64,000 nt of DNA from Cubamyces lactineus. Taxonomy: Eukaryota; Basidiomycota; Agaricomycetes; Polyporales; Polyporaceae. This document shows, in pieces, positions 39,425 to 50,886 of this stretch (position 1 is the first letter of the stretch; the number at the start of each line of letters is the position of its first letter). Both the position numbers and the translations under genes were made by a program. Where the stretch lies: the NCBI GenBank assembly GCA_022376465.1, contig JACDTU010000007.1:744001-808000 (forward strand). Direction: 5' to 3'. A model generated the notes under the pieces. The model was not told the origin of the DNA. It searched no databases and was given only the letters and a program-made list of their open reading frames with translations.

Positions 39425-42109
39425 GCGCTTGCAGGGTTCCAGCAGAGATAGCAGGGGTCGCCCAGGGATGTCAGCTCGACAAGAACAAGAGCGAGAGAGG
39501 ACGCGCGGCGAGAGCTGCAGCGAACGGGACCGAAGAGCAGAGGCGGACAGGCGCAGACAGGCTCAAGTCAAATCTTATGTATGCACTTCCCCACGAATCC
39601 ATGCAGCCGCGTGTGTGGGCGTCCCTCGGTATCGCGGGCGCATCTCGGCGTCGCTTCGTCCCATCAGGTCAGATGTTGACGCGTTGACGTGCGACCGGGT
39701 CGGGAGTGATTCGAGCGAACACGCGCCAGGGGGTCCGTCCATCCTGCGCCTTTGGCGAGCGAGATGCTCCGTGCCGTACCGAGCTGGGGCATGCAGCAGA
39801 TCGCAGAGCGACGTATGTGCCTATGTGCAGCATAGAGTCTCACGAAGTGCGCGAATTGGTGCGACGGGGACGTGGGTTCCCAAGCGGAGCGCGAGAAGCG
39901 TTTAGTGGCCCATGCGGCCCTGGCGGTTGTGGCATGCGTCTGCGTATATATGGCCGTCAGGAACGGGCTTCATTACGTACGGCGTGTGAACGACCGGTTG
40001 GCGAACTTGAAATTGAGCAAGTGAGCGACTTGCGGGAGCAGAGTTTCTAGCTCCGTTGATGTACAAGGGCAGAGCTTGAAGCAGTGTACGACGGAGTCGG
40101 AGGCTCGGAGGCTCGGAAGGAGCAAAAGATGCTACCACAGCATAAGCCTCACTGGATCCGGAACGCCGCTGCTGCAAATCGCGTGTGGAAGTGTGCGTAA
40201 ATGGGTGTGGAGACTCAAGAGCGGCAAAGGCATCAGAGACGGATCCCAGACCTCTTCTACTTTGCGGGGGTGGTCACTATGAGCCCCGCGAATTCAGATC
40301 TGTGAGGGGCAGAGCGTGATGGTAGAATGCAACCCGGCGATCGTGCGGGGTAGGTTCTGAGACCGCAGCGTATCACCAGGGCCATGTTGCGTGGTGGTGA
40401 TGGAAGATGGATGTCTTCATACGAGGTGAGGCTTGTCAGAATCGTGGCCAAATCCTTTGTCCTCGAGGGATCTGCGGCGCGACTTTGATATAATCAACTT
40501 TGATGTGCGTGTTGGAGATCGCGAGGGCCACCATGTTCAGAGAGCAGCGAGAGGCAGTGTAGAACGCCAAAAGATAACGAATATGGAAGATTATGATTGT
40601 ACGGGAGTTACTGTGCGCACGGAAGCCGAATGTCAAGATATGGAGTGGACGAGCCGCGACGCGTCGACGCCCGACCGTCGCGCGCTTACGTACAGAAATG
40701 GTCGGGCTCTTACTCTAAAAGGTAGCATCCCCGCATATTGATCCGCGTTTACACCGCCACCATTCGGCGCGTCCAGGCCTCGGGCTTTCGGTGGGATCCG
40801 AGCGAATCTGTATCGACAACGCGTCGCTGCCTTTCCACCTTACCAGCACTCGCGTTCAGTACCGGCAGACCTTCTGTTTTACGTGAGCCATCGATTTCTT
40901 GCTTGATGGTACTTTATGAGATTGCACACTGACAGCTTGGTGACTTTCGCCACGAGATTCTGGATCGGAGACGCCACTGGCAGGACGCGTAGTAGTAGAT
41001 CTAGACTTGGTGAGTGTATGATCATGCACATGTTACGACGCAGAGACTTTTGAGCTGTTTCTAATATCGCTTCTGTAGTTAAGTAACACTCTCGCAGTCT
41101 AATCGTGACATACAGTGAAAACTCGGGACACGTCCTCATTACCACTAAGTCGCCTGCTGAGAAGGCGCCGATCTTGTGAGTGGTACTGCATGCTCAACAG
41201 CCAGATATTTGGATCTAAAAATAATAGGCATGGAAGTTAGCTGACATTTTCCCGTTGTTGCAACTAAAGTTTCTTGGCCCGTCGCTTGTTGGGCTCATAG
41301 CGCTTCGGAATACCTGCTGGCAGCGCCTCTACGCAAGAGATTCAGGCGACGCGTCCGTCTGTGGATGCAATATAGACACAGCCTATCGTATCTTCTCTCG
41401 TGCCAAGCGCTACTCATGCACGGCGTGATAGTTTTGCAGCCTGCGAGGTTCCTCCGCTACCGGAAAGCCGAGGTATGTGCCCATCTGAAGATCCTCAGCC
41501 CGGGGTCCCGACGGAATATAATTCTCTCTCAAGCGGTGCCAAACGCTCATTGCGGTGCGATCGTTACTCAAATTCTAGTAGAGTTGTGTGCTGCCTTCGG
41601 AGTGGCGCGCACGCACTTCACTGTTACATTTATGTTGGCGCACATGGCCGTGACAGTCATTACGACAGGGCTTCTCTCCGTCCATTTCCGATACCCGCGG
41701 CCGTTCAGTACAAGAATACGGTCAGGACTACTACCAGAGGTTGCCAGGCGGGTAACTTTAGGGTGTTCGGGGCGATCCACCGCTAGCACCTCAAGTTCTC
41801 ACCGTCCACCACGCTGCCTTCCTTTACCGCAAAAGGTAGGCGCAGCAGCATGCTCCGTGCACGGTATGTCCCTACTTGTGTTCTCCTAACGCTCTTGTTA
41901 GTCGCCAGCAACATCCTCACACTGCCATGTCGGACGTCCACTCGGATATGACGATGTTGATCCTAGTACTGGGCCGTATAAATATGGTCGAAGTACACTG
42001 AGGTTGCCTCAGTACCCTTCGACTCAATTCCCTGCGGTGATTCTACCTGACTTTGTCTTACGCCGAACACATTCTGCTTACCAGGCAGCATCGCCGTCTC
42101 CCTCACTCT
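39425..42109. other. Intergenic, 2.7 kb, including a duplicated promoter block
   Basis: No gene recognised. The segment about 41330-41900 resembles 45090-45560 before the next DUF7223 gene. Shared pieces include ACACAGCCT, CAAGCGCT and the block CACCGTCCACCACG, so the tandem duplication took upstream DNA along. A TATA box (41977-41984) and a short palindrome lie near the right end. Confidence 0.45.
41977..41984 (+). promoter_or_regulatory. TATA box of DUF7223 gene A
   Basis: TATAAATA about 133 bp before the ATG at 42110. The palindrome ACTGAGG-TTG-CCTCAGT follows at 41997-42013, in the likely transcription-start region. Confidence 0.6.
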
Positions 42110-44238
42110 ATGCATCCTTCACTTATCCTGAAGGTCACATTCAGCATCTATATCTTCGTCCTCTATTGCGTTGCTTCTAGCGAGCCGCTCAAGAGCAACT
42201 TGGGGACAGATCCCTGCTTTGGACGATGCAAGTGGGCCATCGACTCGCCCATGGCCTCTGGCGTCCTGCATATTGTGAGTAGTCGTTCGTGTCTCCAGGA
42301 TATACTCAACATGCGAACAAGGGCATTATATCTTAGTTTGGGCCCGACGCTGCCATCTCTGATATCACCCCCTCTGCGGGGTGGGCAATCATCGACTGCG
42401 ACCCGGACGCGCTAGACCAGGACATCCGTCTCGTCTGCCAGAACGCTTCCCGTGGCTGCGCACATGTATACAAGAATGGCGCGCAGGGTACCCTTGTACG
42501 CCTCCCGGAGAACGTGAGTACCATGGCTTCGGGTGGCCACCAGTCTCAGTTGACGTGGTCTATGAACAGTGCGGACCCAGATCATTCGCAGTAGTGACCC
42601 GTGAATGGGATCACGACAATCAGTCTATTCCGGAGCACCTCGAGCTAGAGCGTCGCGGAGACTCACCCTCGGCACTCGTGAAGGGTATGACCCTTACCAC
42701 GAACTTGAAGAACATCAACAATTCGAGGTGCGCATTCAATGGCTACTCGGCATTATAGTATATCTGAACGATACAGCTAGGCACGGTGTCGTTAACCTCG
42801 CCCTGATAGGCTCGTCTATTCCGGGCGTTGTCAATGAATATACGGTGGAGCCTCCCGGAGACACCGAGAACGATAGTCTGCGCGGCTGGGTAAACGGCTC
42901 GTTGCACGGTACGGACGCACAACGTGTACATCGCGGGTCATACTCGTTGACATTCCCTTCTGAGCAGCGCTCGCTCAGGAGCATGCCGATTTCTCGCTCT
43001 CAGTGGGTGCTTTCAACAAAAGCATGGCAGGCGCGAGCCAGATCAACTTCGACAAGAAGATTTCTTTGTATCAACAGAACATGTCTTGCCCGCAGAACGG
43101 CAAGCGACCTGCGTTCACGGGAAAGCTGTCCGTCGGCGTTGAACCTAGCGTTCACGGGAATGTCAGCTACGGCGCCTCCGCAGTAGGATCAATCATCCCG
43201 CCGCGGTTGGTCGAATTTGGGTTCTTTGTTGGGCTAGATGCGACAGTAGCGAGCGCCCTGAGCATAGGGGCATCCCTTACGGTAAGCACCGGACGCAAGC
43301 TCGGGGTACGTATACTTACCAATGATACCGTCCCGCATCTAGGGATCCCTTTCTTCAGGTTCAATCCCACTTTTCTCTGTCGGACTTCCCGGGCTCAGTT
43401 TCCCAGGGTACGCCTTCCAACGTTTGTGCTGCACGAGAAGCTATGTATGCTGATATTGTTTTTAGGATCTTGAGCATTGGTCCTACATTCAGCATCAATG
43501 CCGAAGCGACAGCCACCCTCGACACGTACCTGAACATGAGTGCTAGCTTGGCCTACGACATACAGGGTATGCAGATCACGTTCACGTCAGGCTCGCACTC
43601 TCAAACTGGGGGAGTCACCCTCGGGAAGATGGGCGACGTGCAGCTCTCGGCGAGCCCCAGTGTCACCTCGCACGGCCAGCTGACTGCCCATCTAATTCCA
43701 TCAGTGAGCGTCCCAGTTGCACTACTCAGGACATCGCTGATCAGGCTTATTTTGCACAGATTGCGTTCGGTATCAGTGCGTTCGACGACAAGATACAGAC
43801 AACGGCTACCCTCAGCTTGGATGCAGAGACCTCGCTGGATCTTTCTCTCTCAGGGAGCCTGGGGCTTTCCGCGCCGTCGGCGCAGTGTCGCAGACGCATC
43901 AGGCTAGCCTTCGACGGCTGCGCGGACCTCTCTAGCGGGTTCTCGGTGAACGCAGGGGTGAACGCGGACTTCTTCGACATCTTCAAGAAGGGCAAGTCCA
44001 TTCAGTTCTTTAAGAAAGATTTTGATCTGTACAAGGTGCGCATATCCAGAGTCCGAGTATCTCTGTCACGTCTTTGTGCTGACTGCGTATCGTGGCCGTA
44101 TAGCGATGCTTCGGAAAGAGTAGTACGGTGCGTAAGAGGCACAGTCCACGCGCTACCTTCCCTGCGCCTCTCATCGCACCAAGTGATAACATCTCGTGCC
44201 CCGCGTCCTATCTCCGTGCCGCCAAGACCATCGTATAG
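42110..44238 (+). CDS. Secreted DUF7223-type protein, tandem copy A
   Basis: Predicted secreted basidiomycete protein of unknown function. Nine exons close in phase: 42110-42274, 42337-42513, 42570-42727, 42781-42908, 42968-43281, 43343-43407, 43466-43703, 43760-44035 and 44104-44238, giving 551 residues. A signal peptide precedes SSEPLK. The N-terminal part has paired Cys (DPCFGRCKW; RLVCQNASRGC), an Asn/Gly-rich middle and many potential N-glycosylation sites. The C-terminal two thirds are the DUF7223 beta-rich module: KLSVGVEPSVHGNVSYGA, ILSIGPTFSINAEATATLD, DFFDIFKKGKSIQFFKKD, then RCFGK and NISCPASYLRAAK. Copy B follows 3.7 kb downstream on the same strand. The family name rests on memory of these blocks; no enzymatic activity is claimed. 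Confidence 0.85.
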
Positions 44239-44746
44239 GGTTGCAATGTTGGATCTTAGATATGTCAGATTTCGTTGTTCACCATCGTTCTAGCCGTAGT
44301 GAGATGTGCTCCGCCCAGGATGCTTGAAGTGTTGCCCAGACTATGCCTATTCAGCCGCTTTTACGACCTCGATTCATTGGAAGAGGACTCTAGCCTTGCT
44401 ATGCCCAACCCAGTAGAAGATCAACTTTCGATTTTCTGACCAAATCTGCACGACTAGAATATTTGCTGCGGTCTGAAAGTCATGCGGATCCGTCTAGTAC
44501 GCCAACATCTGCCTTTCTCATCGTGTTGTATCCTGGTTCGTGTATCCATTTTGTGTTACTGACAGAAGGTGTCCGAAAGGCTGTAAGGAACGAGCTTATA
44601 AGCGCCGTCGCGCCGTGAGCCGCCGCGCCTACACTGCCATTCCTCCTCCTCCGGGCGTTTCGTTCTTTTCCACCTACAGTAACAACGACGTTCGAACACA
44701 GCCAGCCTTTTGCTCACTCTCACGACCATATCCAAGCTAATTGCCG

Positions 44747-45197
44747 ATGAATCCGACGGTGGAGCAAAAAGCGGAGATTCTCACGAACGTCCCGACGAGA
44801 CGTGTAAGTAGTACGGTCGAACTTGTGTCAAGGTGGGCATATGCTGAACACCTTCTAGGTCCTAGTGTACCAACTAGCGAGAGCCACGCAGAACTCGCCC
44901 TTGCCATTGAGCTACCTCACGTGGCATCGTTATCGTGAGAGGCATGGTGTACTCAGGAGCCAAGTCCAACCACCACAGGCATGGAACCTGCCAGCACCTT
45001 CCGCTCGTTGTATCCGATGCGTCCTTGCATATAGCTCCTCGGAGTCAGCGCTCCGGAGTAATCGGTGCCCACGCCTTGACATGAGAGGGATCTACGCGAC
45101 TACTTCGCCTGTGGATACACTAGAGACACAGCCTGCGCCATCCCTCACCCTGCTTCAAGCGCTCTGCTGTGGACCGGTAGTGGATTCTCCGTCGTGA
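44747..45197 (+). CDS. Possible short spliced gene, unrecognised
   Basis: Speculative. An ATG at 44747 lies 144 bp after a palindromic TATA. It opens a 57-nt exon (MNPTVEQKAEILTNVPTRR) that ends exactly at GTAAGT. A TTCTAG acceptor at 44858 continues in phase with VLVYQLARATQNSPLPLSY. The frame then runs to a stop at 45197 or may splice again at GTGAGA (about 44936). I recognise no domain, and the later part overlaps DNA shared with the duplicated upstream block, so the model may be a relic. Confidence 0.25.
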
Positions 45198-45688
45198 TGC
45201 TTTGCACAAACAGCGCTCACAGGAATATGTCTTTGCGCATTGGATGGATTAGCTGTCATGGCACTGTTCCAAGTTATGACGCAATACTAACTCGATGCGC
45301 TATTCAACGCATCCTGAGCAGAAATTGTCGCTGGTTTTCAACCGGCGCGAACGCTCTTCGAGGCAAGTCAGTGCATACGACCCCAGCTATTGCGCCAGAG
45401 TCCCTCGGCGTTCAATACAAAATACTGCTATTGACATACCGGAGGTCACCAGGCCGTAGATTCTGAGGATCCGGAGCGGTGCGCCGCGAACGCCTCCAGT
45501 TCCCACCGTCCACCACGTTGTCCGCCTTTACCTCCTATGGCTATTGCAACGACAGGTGCTGTACTCCTCCTGTCCTGGCGAGTACTCTTCTCTAACACTG
45601 ATGTCAGTGAACGACTATCGCCTCACACCGCCCTCCGGACTTGCACTCGCCGCTCGAACATGACCACATCTACGCTGGCTATGGACTG

Positions 45689-45694
45689 TATAAA
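45689..45694 (+). promoter_or_regulatory. TATA box of DUF7223 gene B
   Basis: TATAAA 110 bp before the ATG at 45799, matching the promoter architecture of copy A. Confidence 0.55.
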
Positions 45695-45798
45695 TGCGGC
45701 CTATCCGAGCTGCCCCAGCTCTCCCTACATTCTACCACCCTGTTTTAAACCAACTGTTCATTGTCGACTGGGTCGACGCGCCCTTTTTCCTTGTCAGA

Positions 45799-47952
45799 AT
45801 GACCTTACGCATTTTCATGACCTTTGTCTTCGGCATCTACCTCTCCCTCCGCGCCACGGCTGCTCGTGAGCCTGTCAAGGGCGGCGTCAGGCGGACCGAG
45901 CCTTGTTTTGGAGAGTGCAATTGGACCATTGACTCACATTCCGCCTCTGGAATCGTCCGCATTGTGAGTCGCCATGTCAACACATTAGAAAGCTACTCAT
46001 AACGACCACACACGACAGTCCGGCCCTGACTCTGCGGTCTCCGACATCAGCCCCTCCGCGGGATGGTCAATCATCGACTGCGACCGACATGCCGCGGACC
46101 AGGACATCCGTCTTGTATGTCAGGACCCTTCCAGAGGTTGCGCGCATGTATATCTGAATGGCGCGCAGGACACGCTGGTACGGCTCCCGGAGAATGTGAG
46201 TCTCATGCAAATGCACTCGGCTATAATCTGGACGTGATTCTGACTCTTAGTTAGTGCGGTTCCATGCCATTCGCCGTTGTCGCCCGCGAGTGGTGGACGC
46301 ATTCCAACCAAAGTATTCCCCAGCAGCTAGAGCTCGCGCGTCGCGATAATGCGTCGCTGGCAGAAGTGAAGGGGATGAGCCTTACGACCAAATTTGGGAG
46401 CATCGGCACTGCGAGGTCAGCACCCAACAGTGCGTCGATTACAGTACACGACTCATCGTTTGATCAGGCACGGAGTCGTCAACGTCTTTCTTGTTGGATC
46501 GTCTATACCAGGTGTTGCCGACGACTTCCTTGTGGTGCCGGGTGTTGGTAATGAAAGCGATAGCCTGCAACGCTTGGTGGATGGCTCGTTGCGCGGTACG
46601 GATGCATGACAGGATCTAGTTCGACCGAGATTGACTGACAACCCTCCGTGCACAGAGCTCGCTCAAGCGCACGCCGGGCTCTCGGTGGGCAATTTCAACA
46701 CGACCAAGACAGGCGCGTTCCCCCTCAATTTCGACAAGAAGGTCTCGCTGTACCAGAAGAACATGACATGCCCGCAGCAAGGCAAACGACCCGCGTTCTT
46801 GGGGCAGCTCCTCGTTGGCGTGGAACCAAGCGTGAATGGCAGCATCAGCTACGGTGTCTCCGCAGCAGGGTCGATCATCCCGCCGCAGCTGAACGAGTTT
46901 GGGTTCTATGTCGGTCTCGACGCGACGTTATCTGGGGCTCTCAACGTCGGGGCATCGCTCACGGTGAGCACCGAACGCAAGCGTTGCCTGATATCAATGT
47001 ACTCACTAGGGCGCTATCGTGGACTTGTTTCCAGGGCTCCCTCTCCTCGGGCCCGATTCCGCTCTTGTCAGTTGGGCTTCCTGAGTTGAGTTATCCCGGG
47101 TGCGTCCGACCTTCCAATGTCTGTTCTGTATGCATACTGAATTGGCGCCTCGGCCAGAATCCTGAGCATTGGCCCTACGTTCAGCATCAACGCCCTGGCG
47201 ACAGCCTCCATCGACACTTACCTCAACGTGTCCGCTGGTTTGGCCTACGACGTACGGGGCATGCAAGTGTCGTTCACGTCAAGCTCCCGCTCTCAAACGG
47301 GCAACGTCACTGTCGGGAAGACGGGCGAAGTGCAGCTCTCGGCAAGCCCGAGTGTCACCGCCCATGGTCAACTTGCAGCCCATCTAATACCGTCGGTGAG
47401 CATTGGGCCTTCTAGCCGTTATTCTAAACATTACGTTGACCGAGATGTTCTCGCAGATCGCGTTTGGTGTGAGCGCATTTGACGGCAAGGCGCAGACGAC
47501 GGTTCGTCTCGACTTCGACGCTGAGACCTCGCTGGATCTTTCTCTCGCTGGGTTCCTGGAGGCTCCAAGGCCGGATCAGTGCCACAAGCGCATCCGGCTG
47601 GCGTTCGACGGCTGCGCCGACGTCTCAAGCGGGTTCTCGGTCAACGCTGGGGCGGACGCGGATTTCTTCGACATCTTCAAGAAGGGTGCGTCCGTCTCGC
47701 TGTTTGAGAAGGACTTCGACTTGTACAAGGTGCGTGAAATCGATCTCTGCGCTCCTCAGACTCCTGGGTCCCAGCACGACCTGATTGCGACTCACGGCTT
47801 TTCTGCAGAGGTGCTTCGGGAAGAAGGCTGCAGCGCTAGATAGGACTCGGAGATATGGCCGGCGCTCTACCTGTCCCACCTCTCTCGTTGCGCGGAGCGG
47901 CAACATCTCGTGCCCTGCGTCCTACCTGCGTTCCCCCAGGAGCATTACCTAG
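45799..47952 (+). CDS. Secreted DUF7223-type protein, tandem copy B
   Basis: Paralogue of the gene 3.7 kb upstream. Nine exons close in phase: 45799-45963, 46019-46195, 46255-46415, 46468-46595, 46656-46963, 47035-47099, 47158-47395, 47457-47729 and 47809-47952, giving 552 residues. Exons 1, 2, 4, 6 and 7 have exactly the lengths of copy A (165, 177, 128, 65, 238 nt); the others differ by whole codons. A signal peptide is followed by REPVKGG, EPCFGECNW and RLVCQDPSRGC. The DUF7223 module contains LLVGVEPSVNGSISYGV, ILSIGPTFSINALATAS, DFFDIFKKGASVSLFEKD, and the C-terminal RCFGKKAAALD and GNISCPASYL. Predicted to be secreted and glycosylated; role unknown. Confidence 0.85.
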
Positions 47953-48410
47953 CAATACGACGCAGGTTTCAGGCAAGCTCCGCTTTGTCAGTCTTTACCG
48001 TATTGGCCGAAGCTGATGTCAGTGTGCGTCTCTTGGCAATAGTAGCACTCAGCGGGCCTGGGGGTTCACACGAGCGATGCGAAGACATCCTCCTTCACTA
48101 TTCTTATTCATGTTGACTATTGCGTAGCGTCATCATCCTACGCCTGAGCCATCTGCGATGGCCTTACGATCCCTACGAATCAATATGTACAATGTCCGGT
48201 ACCTCCGAGTCCATTCGTTGATGAACTTGTGTGAGCGTTGCCGCCTCGACCATTCTTTCTTGGCGAGTCTGTCTATGCAACGTCGACGTCCCCGTGGGTA
48301 GACCTTGTGATCCCACCGTGAAGTGACAAGACCCGTTCCGACGCAGCCGGTTTCTTCTCTTCTGACTTGTTGTTCATGGCTGTGCTTGCGCGCGCTGGTT
48401 AGCTATCACA
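47953..48410. other. Convergent spacer
   Basis: 458 bp between the stops of DUF7223 copy B and aquaporin paralogue 3. Nothing recognised. Confidence 0.4.
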
Positions 48411-49882
48411 TCAGGCACGACGGGTCAAGAGATGCGTACCGTGTACCGAGTCCGGGTCATCGAAGACGAACCCATAGAACCGCTTGTAGACCACGCCCGC
48501 GAGGAGCGTGGCGGGGATGCTCGTCAGTGCGGCGAGCATGGCGCAACTCCCATGATCTGCAGCCCGCCCAAAGAGCGTCAACGCTGCGAGGCGGCCACCG
48601 AGGTCTCGCGCAGGGTTCGTAGCTAGCCCCATTGAGCTGCTTCCCCAGACCACGACGCCACTGGGGTGAGGTTTCGCAATATTCAGCATTACGACCTTTG
48701 GAGACGCCTGTGTAAGGTGAGTTGTGCATACTATATCATGGAGGTAAGCCAGGGCATGGCTGTCGGCACTGGCGTGGACGGGCTGTCTCCGGGATGCGTG
48801 GTTGCGAAAATGACGAAGCCGTACACGAAGTCCTGCCAAGTCACGGACAATATCTCAGCAGCGGAAAACAGCATGAAGGCGAAGAGCCTAGTGAATGCGC
48901 ACATCACGAACTTCCTGATGAAGACATCCCTGAAGTTCGTCCCGGTGTTCATGTACGACCCGAAGACGCCTGCCGGTCCGCTAGGCGTGTACATCGTGGA
49001 TTCATAGACACCTTTACTTTCGAGCGCCTTGATTGCAGCCTATACATAGGTCAGAATGAAGCTGATATAACACTGCTGAGCGCTTGAGTTCGCACATCGA
49101 TGAACTGCCTGTACTGAATGGATACTACTATGCACGCGATGTAGGCACCGAGTACCTGTGCAGCAATATATCTGTATGGATAGAGCCCGTCATAAGCTGC
49201 CTTCAGGTCGAAATGAGCAGAACAGAGTGTTCCAGACCTGAGCGCTTTCTGTGGGGGGAAGCTGCGAAATACGACAGCGTGGATGGTAACGCTGGGGTTA
49301 AACTGACCACGCGTCGGCTGTATGCGCGTACCTCGTTGGCCATTCTGTCTTCAATTGTATCATTCTTATCCAACTCACAAGACAAACCGACAGCGCGAGG
49401 GCGACCACGACCGCGCATACAAGACCGATCACGTATATGATACTGATCCGCCAAACAACTGTCAAACAACAGCAGCCAAAGTCAGTCTCCATCCTTCCGC
49501 ACAGCTCAACATCCAGCTAGCACGATTACTCACTGTGCTGCTCTTCAGTCTGCAAGATGTTCCCGAGAGTGTACACGGCAGCCGCCCCTGTTCCTGCGAA
49601 AGCAAAGAGGAATGTACCCATCTAATATCCCCATAGGGGAGCGGCGGGTGGACATCATCAGTATGTGCTGCCTGTTGAATACCGAACATTTGTACGCACC
49701 GCTTCTGAGATGCACTCGACGAGCCATTGGAGAAGTTGGTCCCGACTACGCTCCTTCGGGCCCGATATAACAGAGCTAGATTTGGGGCCAACTTGGGTCC
49801 CGTCCACGGCTATGCCCCCGAGCTGCTGCTTAGACTCGGTCACGGGGGGAGGAAGCACTGGAGAGCGTCGGCAGAGATCCAC
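48411..49882 (-). CDS. Aquaglyceroporin-like MIP channel, paralogue 3 (NPS/NPA), diverged
   Basis: Eight exons: 49882-49700, 49621-49534, 49458-49379, 49317-49238, 49171-49096, 49039-48908, 48832-48732 and 48660-48411, giving 329 residues. The first pore motif is Asn124-Pro-Ser (QFNPSVT); the second is canonical NPA with Arg265-Asp266. Exons of 88 and 76 nt match paralogue 2. After IRKF the expected Val-Cys and its GT donor are gone (TGC-GCATTC instead of TGC-GTACGC), so an upstream GTGATG donor is assumed; the alternative is an in-frame retained segment. The usually conserved SGGNYAALAALTN reads DHGSCAMLAALTS, an insertion follows (VVYKRFYGFVFDD), and the C-terminal tail is very short. It may be a recently decaying or neofunctionalising copy. 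Confidence 0.8.
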
Positions 49883-50886
49883 AGAGAGAAGTAGCGGAAC
49901 ACAGAGGGAAACCTAGCCTCGCAGTCTATCCAGCCTTTATGTACATGTACGTATGTGGGCGTCCTCAGTACTCAGCCATCGGGTAACGGAGACCCAACCC
50001 AACATCGCCTCTGTCAAGTTTTGACAGACGGCGTCGGGTCCGGTCGATCTGAGGGGGCACAATCGTCCACAGTCCATTCTCGACGTTGAGAGAGGAAGGT
50101 GTACTTCTTTGTCGCAGTTGGGATACCACATCTCCAGAGGGCTACTGTGCTCAAGTGACAAGCATTGATATCGCCTCTTGTGCGCCATACAAGATACTCT
50201 CCTTTTGCACAGTGACCTATGCAGTCACATCCTCAGCAGATTACGAGAACTTCAGCACTGGTCTGACAAGTGGGCGATGGCGTCGGAGAGAAGGCTATGG
50301 GCAGCCACCTGCGCAGGACGCGATGATAATGAGGCGTCGGGTGTTGGCGCTACAGCGGAGTCCGAAAGGCAGAGCCTTATAGGTGGGACGTCCGACGTTA
50401 CGCGTTGACTTGAGCTCAACGGTCTACGCGGTAGCAGCAGTCCTCTTTCTTCAGACATCCGCGACGACGTATCGTCCTGTTGATAAGTTGGTCATACTTG
50501 TTTGAGTTGGTTATAGAGAATCCGACTACTTTGAACAGATCCCATTGTGAGGCGCATCGTAATATCGGTTGAGTGTCTCCATATCGGACAGTCGGATATT
50601 CGGTTTTCATCTCGGGCTCTCGTACTTCGCCAGCTAGCCAATTTCTCGGCAACCATTCTTCCTCCACAGACACACTGCTATCCGCAGTCAGTGTCTACCG
50701 CTTGGCACCAGCCACTTGCCAGCCACCCTCGATGATGCTTCAATTTATAGGCCCTAGCGGCGTTTGTCGGTAGCGAATGCGCCGCGCACTGAGGGCAACG
50801 GTCAACGTCTCCTTGCTCCCGCCCTCCACCTGTACCGCAAGCACACCTGTTCTTGCGAAACCATGGTCTGTGCTTGCTTTTTCTGA
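49883..50886. other. Divergent promoter region
   Basis: 1.0 kb between aquaporin 3 (leftward) and the fucosyltransferase-like gene (rightward). Frames on both strands are short and overlapping. An upstream coding exon of the fucosyltransferase-like gene could lie at about 50780-50880. Confidence 0.35.

Larger units (their letters stand above)
44239..45798. other. Spacer between DUF7223 copies A and B
   Basis: 1.56 kb. The right half (about 45090-45560) is diverged duplicate DNA of the region upstream of copy A. The left part contains a palindromic TATA (GCTTATAAGC, 44594-44603) followed by a short spliced frame listed separately. Confidence 0.4.
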
